A DNA stretch of 64,000 nt from Nanchangia anserum (GTDB lineage Bacteria > Actinomycetota > Actinomycetes > Actinomycetales > Actinomycetaceae). The notes below the pieces were generated by a model that saw only the letters and a list, made by a program, of their open reading frames with translations, was not told the DNA's origin and searched no databases. Numbering within the stretch: position 1 is the stretch's first letter; each line of letters starts with the position of its first letter. Location of the stretch: NCBI RefSeq assembly GCF_015240065.1, contig NZ_CP060506.1:1843498-1907497 (forward strand), written 5' to 3'. The position numbers and the translations under genes are program-made. Below are positions 37,128-46,607 of the stretch, piece by piece.

Positions 37128-38448
37128 ATGAACTCCCGGCGCTGGAGGCACGGCATCGCCGCCCTATTGACATCGGTGTTCTTGGTAATACCGGTGCCTT
37201 TCGCGTACTCGGCGTCATCATCTCTATCGTGGCGGATCGGTTCCTATACGTTCGATTTGTCGACACAGTGCCCGGGCGGGGTTGTGGACGCCGACGCCGT
37301 GTACCCGGTGCACGCCCACTCCATCGCCAGTCCGCTGGGCGCTTCCTCCGACTCGGTCATCCTCTCTACCCGGTCGCTGTCGTTGAACACGCCCGTGGCC
37401 CTGTGCGTGCGCATGCCCGCGACAAAGGGAACGCTGACGCTCGCGTCGACGACCAATCCGGTGCTGGATGTGCGCGGCACCCAGTGGCAGGAACTGGGCT
37501 ACGACCTGCGGTTTAACCTGACGGGTTTCCGTCCGCTTGGGGACACCCCCGCCGATGCCAGCGCCCAGATCGGCACGGACACCCTGACGGCGGGATCGGT
37601 GCCCACCCGAGCCCTACACCCCGGCGGCCGGTGCGCGCGGCGACGTCGGCGTGGTCGGCAACGACAAGGGGCTCCACGGTTCCGTCGCCATCGTCGATGT
37701 CGGGAATCTGACGAAAGTGCCAATCTCGTTCAGCGACCCGGGCATCTATCAGCTGACGTTCGTCGCCCAGCAGTGGCGCGGCACGCACGGGTGGATCTCG
37801 TCGCTGCCGATGAACCTCACCCTCGTCGTCGATCCCGGTGAGTCGCCTGACCCGGACGTCACAACCCCGGATCCCACCAAGCCGACGAAGCCGGATCCCG
37901 AGCCCTCGACTCCCGACACCCCCGCCCCCACGAGTCCTCATCCGCCCTCGCCGCCGGTGACCCCACCCTCGCCGAGTCCCGACGAATCTGCCTCCACTCC
38001 GTCTTCCTCCACCACGCCCGTCCCGTCATCACCGACGCCGTCGTCGCCGTCGGCCACCCCGTCGTCATCTGCACACTCGTCTGAGGGTTCCGCGGGTTCG
38101 TCGCCGATGCAGCTGTCACACCTGCTGCCCATCCGCATGACCCCCACCCTTCCCGGCGCCCCAGGTGTGACCGACTCCCCCATATCCCCCACGCGCGACT
38201 CCTCGCCGGATCAGCCGGCCACTCCCTCCTCCTCGGCGGAGTCGCGCCCAGACAACCAGACAAACGGCGATCGCCAGACCTCCTCGGACGGGGATTACCC
38301 GACGGTTTCTTCCTCGAGCGTCGACGTCCAGATGTCGTCGCGTAAGTGGGCCAACACCGCCTCAACGACCGTTCTCGTCGCAGGCGTGGCACTCGCCAGC
38401 TGTGTTGCCGGTGCCGGCGTGTTCCTCGTCCTGCGAGCGCGGCCCTAA
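37128..38448 (+). CDS. Actinobacterial surface-anchored protein (single frameshift)
   Basis: Starts at ATG 37128 behind GAGAGGAG, with a signal peptide (basic start, then [20 protein letters not shown]). A folded domain follows with conserved-type segments ([15 protein letters not shown]). The frame breaks near 37616, where one extra C must be removed, then continues [18 protein letters not shown] and [11 protein letters not shown], the repeat style of actinobacterial surface-anchored proteins. Next is a Pro/Ser/Thr stalk of roughly 150 residues, and the protein ends with one membrane helix ([20 protein letters not shown]) and a short basic tail. No LPxTG motif is seen, so anchoring would be by the helix. 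Ligand unknown. Confidence 0.7.
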
Positions 38449-38451
38449 GCC

Positions 38452-39228
38452 ATGGCGTCACCCCTGTCGTCGCTGCGTCACCGTCTCGCGCGCGCCCAGG
38501 TTGCGCGCGAAAAGCGCCTGCCCCTCGATAGCGCCCGCTACGTCGCTGTCAGTTCAGGCCGTCTCGAGCCCTACCTGCGCACCCTCGCCGCGGTCGACGT
38601 GTGGACGTGCGAACCGCCGCGCGTGAGCAACGCCGATGACGGGATCGCCTTCGTCAGCGTGTGGGCAACTCGCCCGCGCGCGGTCCTCGCCACCCCCGGT
38701 GACGCCCCGGCCCCCGACCTGGTCGCCCGCTCCCTCGTCGACATTCTCGCCGACCACCCCGGAGCCGGCGCCGTTGTCGACCCGGACAGGGACACCGAGC
38801 TCACCGTCGAGCCGCATCATGCGGCGACCATCAGCGCACTCAAACGCGGGGAGGCAATCGCCGAAGCCTTCTCGGCCATTGGGGTCGAGGAGCTGGCGGC
38901 CACCGAACCCTACCGCTCGCTCGATTCGGCGGCCGAAATTTCCCCCTGTGATGATCGCGAGCGCGCGGCCATCGCCCAGTTACCTGAGGGGCTGAGCCTG
39001 CACCGAGTGGAGGTGCATATGCTCGCTAACCCGGCCGGACCGCGCCCATATCGCGTGTATTTTGTCCAGGCCGGCGACGGTACGTCACCGCCGCTTGACG
39101 CCTCGATGTGCGCGCGGCTAGAGGCGGTGCTGGGGCCGACGCGTGTCCTCGTCAATCCAGGTACGCCCGACTGGCGACGCGACGTCTTGTGGGATTTCCG
39201 CGGCTGGGCAATCCCGCTTCAGGCGTGA
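38452..39228 (+). CDS. Soluble protein of unknown function
   Basis: A 258-residue protein starting 3 bases after the surface protein stop, without signal peptide or membrane helix. The N-terminus is basic (SSLRHRLARAQVAREKRLPL); the rest is mixed alpha/beta with RYVAVSSGRLEPYLRTLAAV and a C-terminal RRDVLWDFRGWAIPLQ. I recognise no family. Proximity suggests co-transcription with the surface protein, but a link in function is not evident. Confidence 0.6.
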   Translation: MASPLSSLRHRLARAQVAREKRLPLDSARYVAVSSGRLEPYLRTLAAVDVWTCEPPRVSNADDGIAFVSVWATRPRAVLATPGDAPAPDLVARSLVDILADHPGAGAVVDPDRDTELTVEPHHAATISALKRGEAIAEAFSAIGVEELAATEPYRSLDSAAEISPCDDRERAAIAQLPEGLSLHRVEVHMLANPAGPRPYRVYFVQAGDGTSPPLDASMCARLEAVLGPTRVLVNPGTPDWRRDVLWDFRGWAIPLQA

Positions 39229-39247
39229 CGTCTCCGTGCGCGGGACC

Positions 39248-40324
39248 CTACAGCGCTGCCGGATCGATGTCTGCGATCGCGTCGAGGAACGCCTGATTGT
39301 CGTCGGGGGCGCCCACCGAGACGCGCACGCCGTCGGGGAATGCCCGCACGGAAATCGCGTGACGCTCACACGCCGCGACGATCGCATCGCGCGCCCGCTC
39401 ACCCGGGAACCACAAGAAGTTGGCGCGCGTCTCGGGCACGTCGAAACCGCGCTGACGAACAGCGGCGACGAGGGCGTCGCGTTCGGCGATGATCGTCGCC
39501 ACCTGCTGGTCGACGACATCGCGGTGGTTGAGGGCCTCGATCGCCGCTGCCTGGGCTGCCGAGTTGACGGCAAACGGTGGCGTCGTCTTACGGATGCACT
39601 CGGCAATGAAGGGTGACGAGACCGCGTAGCCGACCCGCAGCCCGCACAGGCCGTAGGCCTTCGAGAACGTGCGGGCGGCAATGAGGTTCGGATACTTCTC
39701 GACCAGTGCGAAGCCGTCCAGGCGCCCGGGGGAATCGTCGAAGTCGTAGTAGGCCTCGTCTAGGAGAACGAGGACGTCGGAGGGGACCGAGGCCATGATC
39801 GCCTCGAACGCCTCGGCGCTCAGCGGTGTCCCCGTCGGATTGTTGGGCGTGCACAGCAAGACGGCCCGGGTGTGTTCCGTCACCGCCTGCGCGAGGCCGT
39901 GAGGATCGTGCTCGAACGCCGGGGTGAGCGGCACCTCGACTGCCCGGGCTCCGGTGATCCCCACGAGAATGGGATAGGCCTCGAAGCTGCGCCAGGGCAT
40001 GACGATCTCGTCACCCTCGGTCGCGACGGCCTGGAGCAGGTGGGCGATGAGCGAACACGACCCGTTTCCCACGGTGATCCGGTCGGCATCGACGCCGTGA
40101 TGCTCAGCCAGTCGCTCGATCAGGGGAGCCGCGATCATGTCGGGGTAGCGGTTGACCGAGTCAGCCATTCCCGCAATCGCATCGACGACTTGGGGCAGGG
40201 GAGGGAAGGGATTTTCGTTGGACGACAGTTTTCGCACCCGTCCCGGCCGGCCCTTGCCGGGCTTGTACGTGGCGATGCTTTCCAGGGCCGGACGAACGCG
40301 AATCGGGTGAGAATCCTGTGCCAT
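39248..40324 (-). CDS. Histidinol-phosphate/aromatic aminotransferase (HisC/Pat type)
   Basis: A 358-residue fold-type I PLP aminotransferase. It shows KLSSNENPFPPLPQV, VGNGSCSLIAHLL, CTPNNPTGTPLS, LLDEAYYDF and the PLP lysine in ARTFSKAYGLCGLRVGYA, with the C-terminal Arg in GVRVSVG. As no other his genes are nearby, the aromatic-amino-acid (Pat) version found in actinobacteria is as likely as true HisC. ATG 40324 has CATAAT exactly 6 bases upstream. Confidence 0.85.
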   Translation of the reverse strand: MAQDSHPIRVRPALESIATYKPGKGRPGRVRKLSSNENPFPPLPQVVDAIAGMADSVNRYPDMIAAPLIERLAEHHGVDADRITVGNGSCSLIAHLLQAVATEGDEIVMPWRSFEAYPILVGITGARAVEVPLTPAFEHDPHGLAQAVTEHTRAVLLCTPNNPTGTPLSAEAFEAIMASVPSDVLVLLDEAYYDFDDSPGRLDGFALVEKYPNLIAARTFSKAYGLCGLRVGYAVSSPFIAECIRKTTPPFAVNSAAQAAAIEALNHRDVVDQQVATIIAERDALVAAVRQRGFDVPETRANFLWFPGERARDAIVAACERHAISVRAFPDGVRVSVGAPDDNQAFLDAIADIDPAAL

Positions 40325-40330
40325 TTCTCC

Positions 40331-40336
40331 ATTATG
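40331..40336 (-). promoter_or_regulatory. -10-like CATAAT, 6 nt before ATG 40324
   Basis: On the minus strand CATAAT is followed by 6 bases (GGAGAA) and the aminotransferase ATG. The GGAG is too close to the start to be a normal ribosome site, so a leaderless transcript is plausible. Confidence 0.45.
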
Positions 40337-40411
40337 GGGCGCATCATCCCGCGACGTCGCGAGCTTCCACCCCTCGGCTCTCCCCTGCCTCGGCCCTGCC
40401 ACTAGCAGCTA

Positions 40412-40437
40412 CCCCCCCCCCCGAGCGGCTATATATA
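40412..40437 (+). promoter_or_regulatory. Poly-C tract (11 C) just upstream of a TATATA -10 box
   Basis: Eleven consecutive C (40412-40422) are followed by GAGCGGC and TATATATA (40430-40437); the ABC ATPase ATG is at 40443 with no ribosome site. The C-run lies in what would be the spacer between the -35 and -10 elements. Length change by strand slippage would alter promoter spacing. The exact run length is uncertain given indels elsewhere in this sequence. Confidence 0.55.
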
Positions 40438-40442
40438 GAAAC

Positions 40443-41415
40443 ATGACCACCATCACGCTGGAGTCTTTGACGAAGGATTACCCGACCCGGCGTGCCGTTG
40501 ACGACGTCTCCTTCGATATTCACGGCGGTGAGATCTTTGGTTTCGTCGGATCCAACGGCGCGGGGAAAACGACTACGATGCGGATGATGCTCGGCGTGAC
40601 CGCGCCGACGTCAGGCCGGGTGCTCCTTGATGGCGCGCCGATCACGGCGGAGAACCGCTCGCAATTCGGCTACATGCCCGAAGAGCGCGGCCTCTACCCG
40701 AAGATGCACGTTCACGATCAGCTCGTCTACCTCGCCCGCCTTCACGGCACCGACCGCGACCGCGCCGAGGCAAATGCGACGATGTGGGAAGAGCGCCTGT
40801 CGATCAGCCACTACCCGCGACGACACGGTCGAGGCCCTGTCACTGGGTAACCAGCAGCGCGTCCAGCTGGCGTCCGCGCTCACCCACGACCCGACAGCGC
40901 TCGTCCTCGACGAGCCGTTTTCCGGCCTGGATCCGTTGGCCGTCGAATCGATGTCGGCGACGTTGCGCCAAAAGGCCGACGAGGGTCTCCCGGTGCTGTT
41001 TTCCTCCCACCAGCTCGAGCTGGTCGAGAAGCTGTGCGACCGCGTCGGCATCTTGTCCAACGGGTCGCTCGTCGCGTGCGGCACCATTGCGCAATTGCGC
41101 GCCAACGCACCGGCTCGAACGGAATTTGGTGGCTCCGCGAGCGCGTGCGAGACCGTCCGCCGCGAGGCCCACGCCGCGGGCTTACAGGTCACCGAACACG
41201 GCGATGGGCTGCTGGTCGACGGTGCCCCCGAGGATCCGCGCGTCGCCCGACTCGCGACGGTGGCGCTGGAGGCCTCCGGGCTGACTCGATTTGCTCGCTA
41301 CGACGAACCGCTCTCCCTCATGTATCGCTCGGTTGTCGATGTTTCCCCGGCCACGCCAGCCGAAACCGAGCCGACGCCGAAACGGCGCTGGTGGAAGAAA
41401 GGAGGCGCGCGGTGA
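40443..41415 (+). CDS. ABC transporter ATP-binding protein, NatA-like (single frameshift)
   Basis: The first frame (ATG 40443) gives Walker A FVGSNGAGKTTTMRMM and the Q-loop region FGYMPEERGLYPKM. It breaks near 40811, where one extra base interrupts ISHTRDDTVEALSLG. The second frame gives the signature LSLGNQQRVQLA, Walker B LVLDEPFSGLDP and the H-loop SSHQLELVE, then a DUF4162-type C-terminal domain, for about 324 residues in all. The stop overlaps the permease GTG. The pair resembles NatAB sodium/drug exporters. Confidence 0.88.
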
Positions 41416-42614
41416 ACAAGGTTCTTCTCATTGCCCGACGCAGCTTTACCGAGATCGCCTGCACGAAGTCAACGATCATCACGTCGCTCGTCATCGTCAT
41501 CGTCATGCTTGCCGCGGGCGGCGGAATCCGGTTCGCCTCCGAGCGCGGTTGGATGTCGTCGGAGTCGATGATCGTGCTTGAGCCGGGCACCTCGCCGTAC
41601 GCGTCCTCGCTTCGCGCCATCGGGTCGCAGCCGGGAATGCCCGACCTCACCGTCACCTCGGCTCCCTCGGCAGCTGCCGCGGAGAAGCAGGTTAAGGACG
41701 GTGACGCCGATTATGCGCTCATCGCCACCCCCGATGCCGGGTGGGAACTCGTGACGACGGACGCCGTCGCCCCCAGCCTCGAGCTTGCCCTCACCCAACT
41801 CCTGCAATCGGCCAAGCTCGGCGACTACGTCACCGAATTGGGCGGTAACACGAGCGAGCTAGCCCATCGGATGGCCTCGGCGCACGTGGTGACGCGCACG
41901 ATCGGTGAGGACGGCGGGGATTCGTCCATCAGTATCGAGCGCCTCGCGCCGGTGTTGGTCATCATCTTTTTCGTCTTTCTCGCCGTGACGACGGGATCGG
42001 CGACGCTGGCTATGGGGGTTATCCAGGAGAAGGCCTCACGCATCATCGAGGTCATCATCTCCACCGTCAGCCCCCTGCAGCTGGTCGTCGGCAAGGTCCT
42101 GGGGTTGGGGTGTTTTGTCCTTGCTCAAACGCTCCTGTACATGCTTGCTTCGCTCGGGGCGCTCGCCCTGTCGGGATTCGCATCCTCGCTCCCGATTGAT
42201 CTGCCGGCGCTGCTCGGCCCGGCGCTGGTGTTTGGCATCGTCGGGTATTTCATCTTTTCCTTCCTCTACGCGGCGATGGCTTCGACGGCGACGCGAATGG
42301 AGGATTCGTCGGCGGCAACCGGTCCCATGACGCTCATCCTCGTCGTGTGCTTCTATGTGCCGTTCTTCGGCCTCATGTACGCGCCCGGATCCACTTTCCT
42401 CACGGTGTGTTCGATGTTGCCCATCGTCGGTTGCTTCACCGCTCCGGCGGTCTACGCGGTCAACCAGCTGCCGCTTGCCATGTTGGCGATGTCGTTCGGC
42501 ATCCAGATTGTCTCCCTGGCGGGAATCGCGTGGGTGGCCTCGCGGGTGTATGCCCGCCAGATCCTCCACTTCGGCACCCGGATGTCCGTGTGGAAGGCGC
42601 TTCGGCATGCCTGA
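41412..42614 (+). CDS. ABC transporter permease, NatB-like
   Basis: A 400-residue membrane protein with an N-terminal helix, a large extracytoplasmic domain (about residues 45-175) and five or six further helices, the ABC-2 NatB layout. EKASRIIEVIISTVSPLQL is the conserved cytoplasmic segment of this family. Starts at a GTG overlapping the ATPase stop. Substrate unknown; sodium, peptides or drugs are possible. Confidence 0.85.
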   Translation: MNKVLLIARRSFTEIACTKSTIITSLVIVIVMLAAGGGIRFASERGWMSSESMIVLEPGTSPYASSLRAIGSQPGMPDLTVTSAPSAAAAEKQVKDGDADYALIATPDAGWELVTTDAVAPSLELALTQLLQSAKLGDYVTELGGNTSELAHRMASAHVVTRTIGEDGGDSSISIERLAPVLVIIFFVFLAVTTGSATLAMGVIQEKASRIIEVIISTVSPLQLVVGKVLGLGCFVLAQTLLYMLASLGALALSGFASSLPIDLPALLGPALVFGIVGYFIFSFLYAAMASTATRMEDSSAATGPMTLILVVCFYVPFFGLMYAPGSTFLTVCSMLPIVGCFTAPAVYAVNQLPLAMLAMSFGIQIVSLAGIAWVASRVYARQILHFGTRMSVWKALRHA

Positions 42615-42645
42615 GGGTGGTTGAGGCCGGCGGGTGTGCGGGCGG

Positions 42646-42651
42646 CATAAT
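42646..42651 (+). promoter_or_regulatory. -10-like CATAAT, 6 nt before ATG 42658
   Basis: CATAAT, then 6 bases (GGGGGC), then the purB ATG. No ribosome site; fits a leaderless transcript. Confidence 0.5.
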
Positions 42652-42657
42652 GGGGGC

Positions 42658-44129
42658 ATGAGTAGTGCGCGACTTGCCCTCCTTCCCGTGCCCACCCGTC
42701 ACCTCTACGATCTGAGCGACCCGGTGGCCCTGGGTCCGCTCGATGGCCGTTACCGCTCGGTCGCCCGTCCTCTCGTCGATTTCCTGTCTGAACCCGCGCT
42801 CAATAGGGCGCGGGTTCACGTTGAGGTTGAGTGGTTGATTTTCCTTCTCGAGGCCGCCGTCATTCCCGGTGGGGCGCTGAGTGGGGACGACGTCGCCTAT
42901 CTGCGTCGGATCGTCACCGATTTTGACGGCGAGGATATCGCCGAGCTGGCCCGCACCGAGGCCGTCACGAAGCACGACGTCAAGGCCGTCGAGTACCTCG
43001 TGCGACAGCGGATGGAGGATGCTCCCGCTGTTCTCGGGTCGCAGACCCGGCTGCCCGAGTTCGTCCAGGGTGTCCACATTTTCTGTACGTCCGAAGACAT
43101 CAACAATCTTGCCTACGCCCTGACCGTTCGCCAGGCGGTCGAGGAATGCTGGCTTCCGGCCGCCCGCGCCGTCGTCGATCGCATCGACCAGATGGCGTGT
43201 GACAACGCCGATGCCGCCATGCTCGCCCACACTCATGGCCAACCCGCGACGCCGGGACGACGGGCAAGGAGCGCGCCGTTGTCGCTCACCGCCTGTCTCG
43301 TCAGCTTCGCCGCATTGAGGCGACCGAGTATCTCGGCAAGATCAACGGTGCGACGGGCACGTGGGCGGCCCACGTCGTCTCCTGTCCCGACGTCGACTGG
43401 CCGGGCCTGACCCGTCGTTTCGTCGAGTCCCTGGGGCTGACGTGGAATCCGCTGACGACCCAGATCGAGTCTCACGACTGGCAAGCCGAGCTCTACGCCG
43501 ACATGGCTCGCTTCAACCGCATCGCCCACAACTTCGCGACGGACGCGTGGACATACATTTCGCTCGGCTATTTCCACCAGAATCTCGCCGCCCAGGGGTC
43601 GACGGGTTCCTCGACCATGCCCCACAAGGTCAATCCCATCCGCTTCGAGAACGCCGAGGCGAATTTCGAGGTCTCGTGCGCGCTTCTCGACTCGCTGGCC
43701 GCGACGCTCGTCACGTCGCGCATGCAGCGCGACCTCACCGATTCGACGACGCAACGCAATATCGGGGTCGCCCTAGGCCATTCCCTGCTTGCTCTGACCA
43801 ATCTCGCGCGCGGGATCGACGGCATTGACGTCGACCGGGAGGTGCTTCTTCGCGATCTCGACGCCAATTGGGAGGTCCTGGGGGAGGCCATTCAGCAGGC
43901 AATGCGCGTTGCTGCCCTTTCCGGCGTCGAGGGCATGGATAACCCGTACGAACGTCTCAAGGAGCTCACGCGCGGGCATCGGATCGACGCCGCTCAGCTG
44001 CGCCAATTCGTCAGCTCATTGGGGTTGCCCAGCGAGGTTGAAGAGCGCCTCGTCGCGTTGAGTCCGGCCGACTACATCGGGTACGCGCGCGAACAGGCCA
44101 GCTGGCATTCGACCCCGCCCACCGCGTAA
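42658..44129 (+). CDS. purB: Adenylosuccinate lyase (single frameshift)
   Basis: Acts twice in purine synthesis. The N-terminal frame ends in the active-site motif THGQPATP. The next frame starts TTGKERAVVAHRL and carries on through INGATGTWAAHV, the catalytic Ser loop GSTGSSTMPHKVNPI (signature) and LRDLDANWEVLGEAIQ. One missing G near 43253 rejoins them into about 490 residues. Since purB is normally essential and every motif is intact, this break is one of the best arguments that the indels here are sequence errors. Confidence 0.92.
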
Positions 44130-44134
44130 GTCGT

Positions 44135-44770
44135 CTACGTCGCCGCGCCGTAGCGGGCCGCCGCAGCCGCCGGCGTCAGCAACGACTCGACTCCGATGAG
44201 TTCGAGTCCGACCGCCCACGGACGGTCGAGTTCGGCGGCGACGAGGATGACGTCAAGGGCGGGACGCTCGTCTCGCACGCACTGCCACACCCCGCGCGTG
44301 AGATCGTCGATGAGGCGGCGGGCGCGGTAGACGCTATCCCCCTCACCTGTGCCCTCGACGCCCGCGTGCTGGGGCCAGCTGGGGGCCGAGCACTCGGCGA
44401 GTCGGGCGTGTTGGATCCGCCGGGCCTGTTCGACAGTGGCCACTCCGGCAGCACCGCTGTCGATGAGCTGGGCGGCGTCGATACCGGCCGCGGCGGAGTC
44501 GATCCATGCCCGCACGAGCAGGCGCGTTGTCGATCCGAAGCGGCGTGTCAGCTCGCAGTCAACCCGGTCAACGGCGCTGTGGCTAGCCAACGCATCGGCG
44601 ACAATCGTCTCCCTCGATCGCCTGCTATCCCTGCCCACTGCGCGAGCCCGGCCACCGTCGACGAGTCGCCCGAGCGTACCGACGACGCGGCGGATCCCAC
44701 GAGCACCGCGGCGAATAGCAGGGGAATGGATGAGGTGGTTGTCGTCGCGGTTTAGCGGTGTCGGTGCCAC
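44135..44770 (-). CDS. Protein of unknown function downstream of hydrolase
   Basis: A 211-residue Ala/Arg-rich helical protein beginning at GTG 44770, overlapping the end of the alpha/beta hydrolase gene by 19 bases. No signal peptide. WQCVRDERPALDVILVAAEL and WAVGLELIGVESLLTP near the end resemble no family I know. It appears to be the partner or regulator of the hydrolase by operon structure only. It converges with purB. Confidence 0.5.
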   Translation of the reverse strand: MAPTPLNRDDNHLIHSPAIRRGARGIRRVVGTLGRLVDGGRARAVGRDSRRSRETIVADALASHSAVDRVDCELTRRFGSTTRLLVRAWIDSAAAGIDAAQLIDSGAAGVATVEQARRIQHARLAECSAPSWPQHAGVEGTGEGDSVYRARRLIDDLTRGVWQCVRDERPALDVILVAAELDRPWAVGLELIGVESLLTPAAAAARYGAAT

Positions 44771-46202
44771 GGTCGTGACCTCTCTGTCGAAGCCTGGTCA
44801 AGGACATCTTGGTAAAGCTCGTAAAGAAAGACTCTGCCCGGTTCTGTCGCCCCCAGGGGCTCGGGTTGGGGGAAGTAGTCACGTACTCGCTCGATGATCC
44901 GCCCGACGGGGGAGTTGGGTACGTGGCGTGCGTACTCGGCAGCGTGCCGTGCCGTCGTCGCATACGTGTTGGCCGCGTGGGCATAGTAGAGGACGCCGGC
45001 CTGCGGGGCACGCAGCGAGCGTTCAAAGACGGTAATGCTGGGATCGACTTCACCGGCGAGACCCCCGAAGAGCGGGATGGGGTCCTGGACGTGGCGCAGA
45101 GCCAGGATAGCGACGCCGCGCGGGACGGGCATCCGTCCGATAGGTCCGCCGGCCGAGACGATCGCCCCAACGCGATAGGGCAGATCGGTCGTGGCCGCGA
45201 GTGCCATGGCGATCATGGCACCCTGGGAGTGACCGATCATGATGACGTCTTGGCGAGCGAGTTCCTCCGGCGTCGTAATCCCGGCTCGCGCCATGGTCGC
45301 GAGGATCGCGCGGTGAACCCCGATGCGTTGGTTGGATGTCTGCCCGAGGGTTTCGAGCAGGTTGGCCTGCGGATCTGCCGGTTCGTCGTCGTGGCCATCG
45401 ATAGGTGATCGGTACCGGGAATCTCGACGATCCAGCGCTGCCGGCGGCCCCGCACGCGGGTGTAGACGTGGCGCAGGGGCCGCAGCCATGCCTGGTCGAC
45501 GTCGCCGACCCGAACGATCTTCACCAGCGATCCGTAGGTGGCGGCAAAGGTGAGATCGTCGATGTCTTCGAGCGCATCGGCCAGACTGTGGGGCACGCCG
45601 GTGCGGGTGAGTCGTGGCACCGGCGGATCCGTCCGCTCCCAGTTAACCTCGCGCACGTGGATGTCACCGGCGCGAATGACCCCGGCGGCCTCGGCCAGAG
45701 CGAGCCATGCGGCCATGAAGGCCTCGTAGCCATCCTCGGGGATGCGGCTCAGTCGATCGAGATGGCGTTCACGATCCCCGCGCCGACTCCACACGGCCAG
45801 GCGGAGGCTGGTGCGGGCGAGCCGCGCCAGCAGTGATCCGACCCTTCCACTCATGCCGATGGTCGCGGCACCGAGCCACGGGTAGGCGAAATACGCGCGC
45901 TGCATCTCCTCCATCGCCTCGCTCATGCGCGCGCGCGAGCGGTGGTCGAGAGCATCGATTCGGCGCGGGTTGGCCAGGGGCGAAGCGGACATGACACGCG
46001 CGCGAGTGGCCAGAAGCATCGACGTGGCCACTCCCCACGCCGGCGGCAGCCACTGCGCCACCCCACGCGCGCGCGTTCGTTTGCGCTCGCGATGCCAGCG
46101 TGCCCGCTGCCACTGGTGATCCATCTCGACGCGAAGACTAGCGAGGAGCAAGGTGGAGCACAGGCGCCGCGCGGTGGAATACCATCGCGATAGTGCCGAC
46201 AT
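44752..46202 (-). CDS. Alpha/beta hydrolase, second copy (single frameshift)
   Basis: ATG 46202 follows GAGGAGG at ideal spacing. The first frame has a basic N-terminus with a hydrophobic stretch, a helical region of about 230 residues and WIVEIPGTDH (oxyanion-hole side). Near 45400 it must shift, by one missing base, to the frame with DDEPADPQANLLETLG, the nucleophile elbow IMIGHSQGAMIAMAL and the candidate acid RHVQDPIP. The whole is about 484 residues. The catalytic layout (PGT, DxP, GHSQG, D-x-P) parallels the hydrolase at 18988-20522, so the two look like paralogues. No true signal peptide is clear. Confidence 0.7.
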
Positions 46203-46371
46203 CTCGTTCCTCCTCACGCGCATATCTGGGCACAAACGCCTCAGCATAGCGACTTATTCCCCGCGTTCGCTGACGCCGAAATGCGCCCGCAGACGCTTGG
46301 TGTGCTCACGTGTCCTCGATACGGTCCACATGCGCGGGTTGCGCACTAGCCCCTGACGAAAGGACTCGATC

Positions 46372-46605
46372 ATGTTTGGTTCTCGCACCCTCACCGTCTC
46401 GATGACCGGTCTCACGTGTGGCCATTGTGTACAGCACGTGAGCGACGCGCTGTCGCGACTGCCGGGCGTGAAGAAGGTGAGCGTGGACCTCGTCAAGGAC
46501 GGCGTGTCCACCGCCAAGGTTAGCGCGCGCGGCGCAGTCGATGATGCCGCTATTACGGCAGCGGTCACCGAGGCCGGCTACGCGGTCACCTCGATCGAGC
46601 GCTAA
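46372..46605 (+). CDS. copZ: Copper chaperone CopZ (HMA domain protein)
   Basis: A 77-residue ferredoxin-fold metallochaperone with the metal site MTGLTCGHCVQHV (CxxC) and LPGVKKVSVDLVKDGVSTAKV. It would hand Cu(I) to the CopA pump encoded 2 bases downstream. ATG 46372 has AGGA at suitable distance. No CsoR-like gene is in the window; the upstream 169 bases to the divergent hydrolase gene hold no operator I can identify. Confidence 0.93.
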   Translation: MFGSRTLTVSMTGLTCGHCVQHVSDALSRLPGVKKVSVDLVKDGVSTAKVSARGAVDDAAITAAVTEAGYAVTSIER

Positions 46606-46607
46606 CC

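Noticed and set aside
36929..37156. 76 extra N-terminal codons of HemL
   Set aside because: They cover the promoter region and start of the divergent surface protein gene and resemble no HemL sequence.
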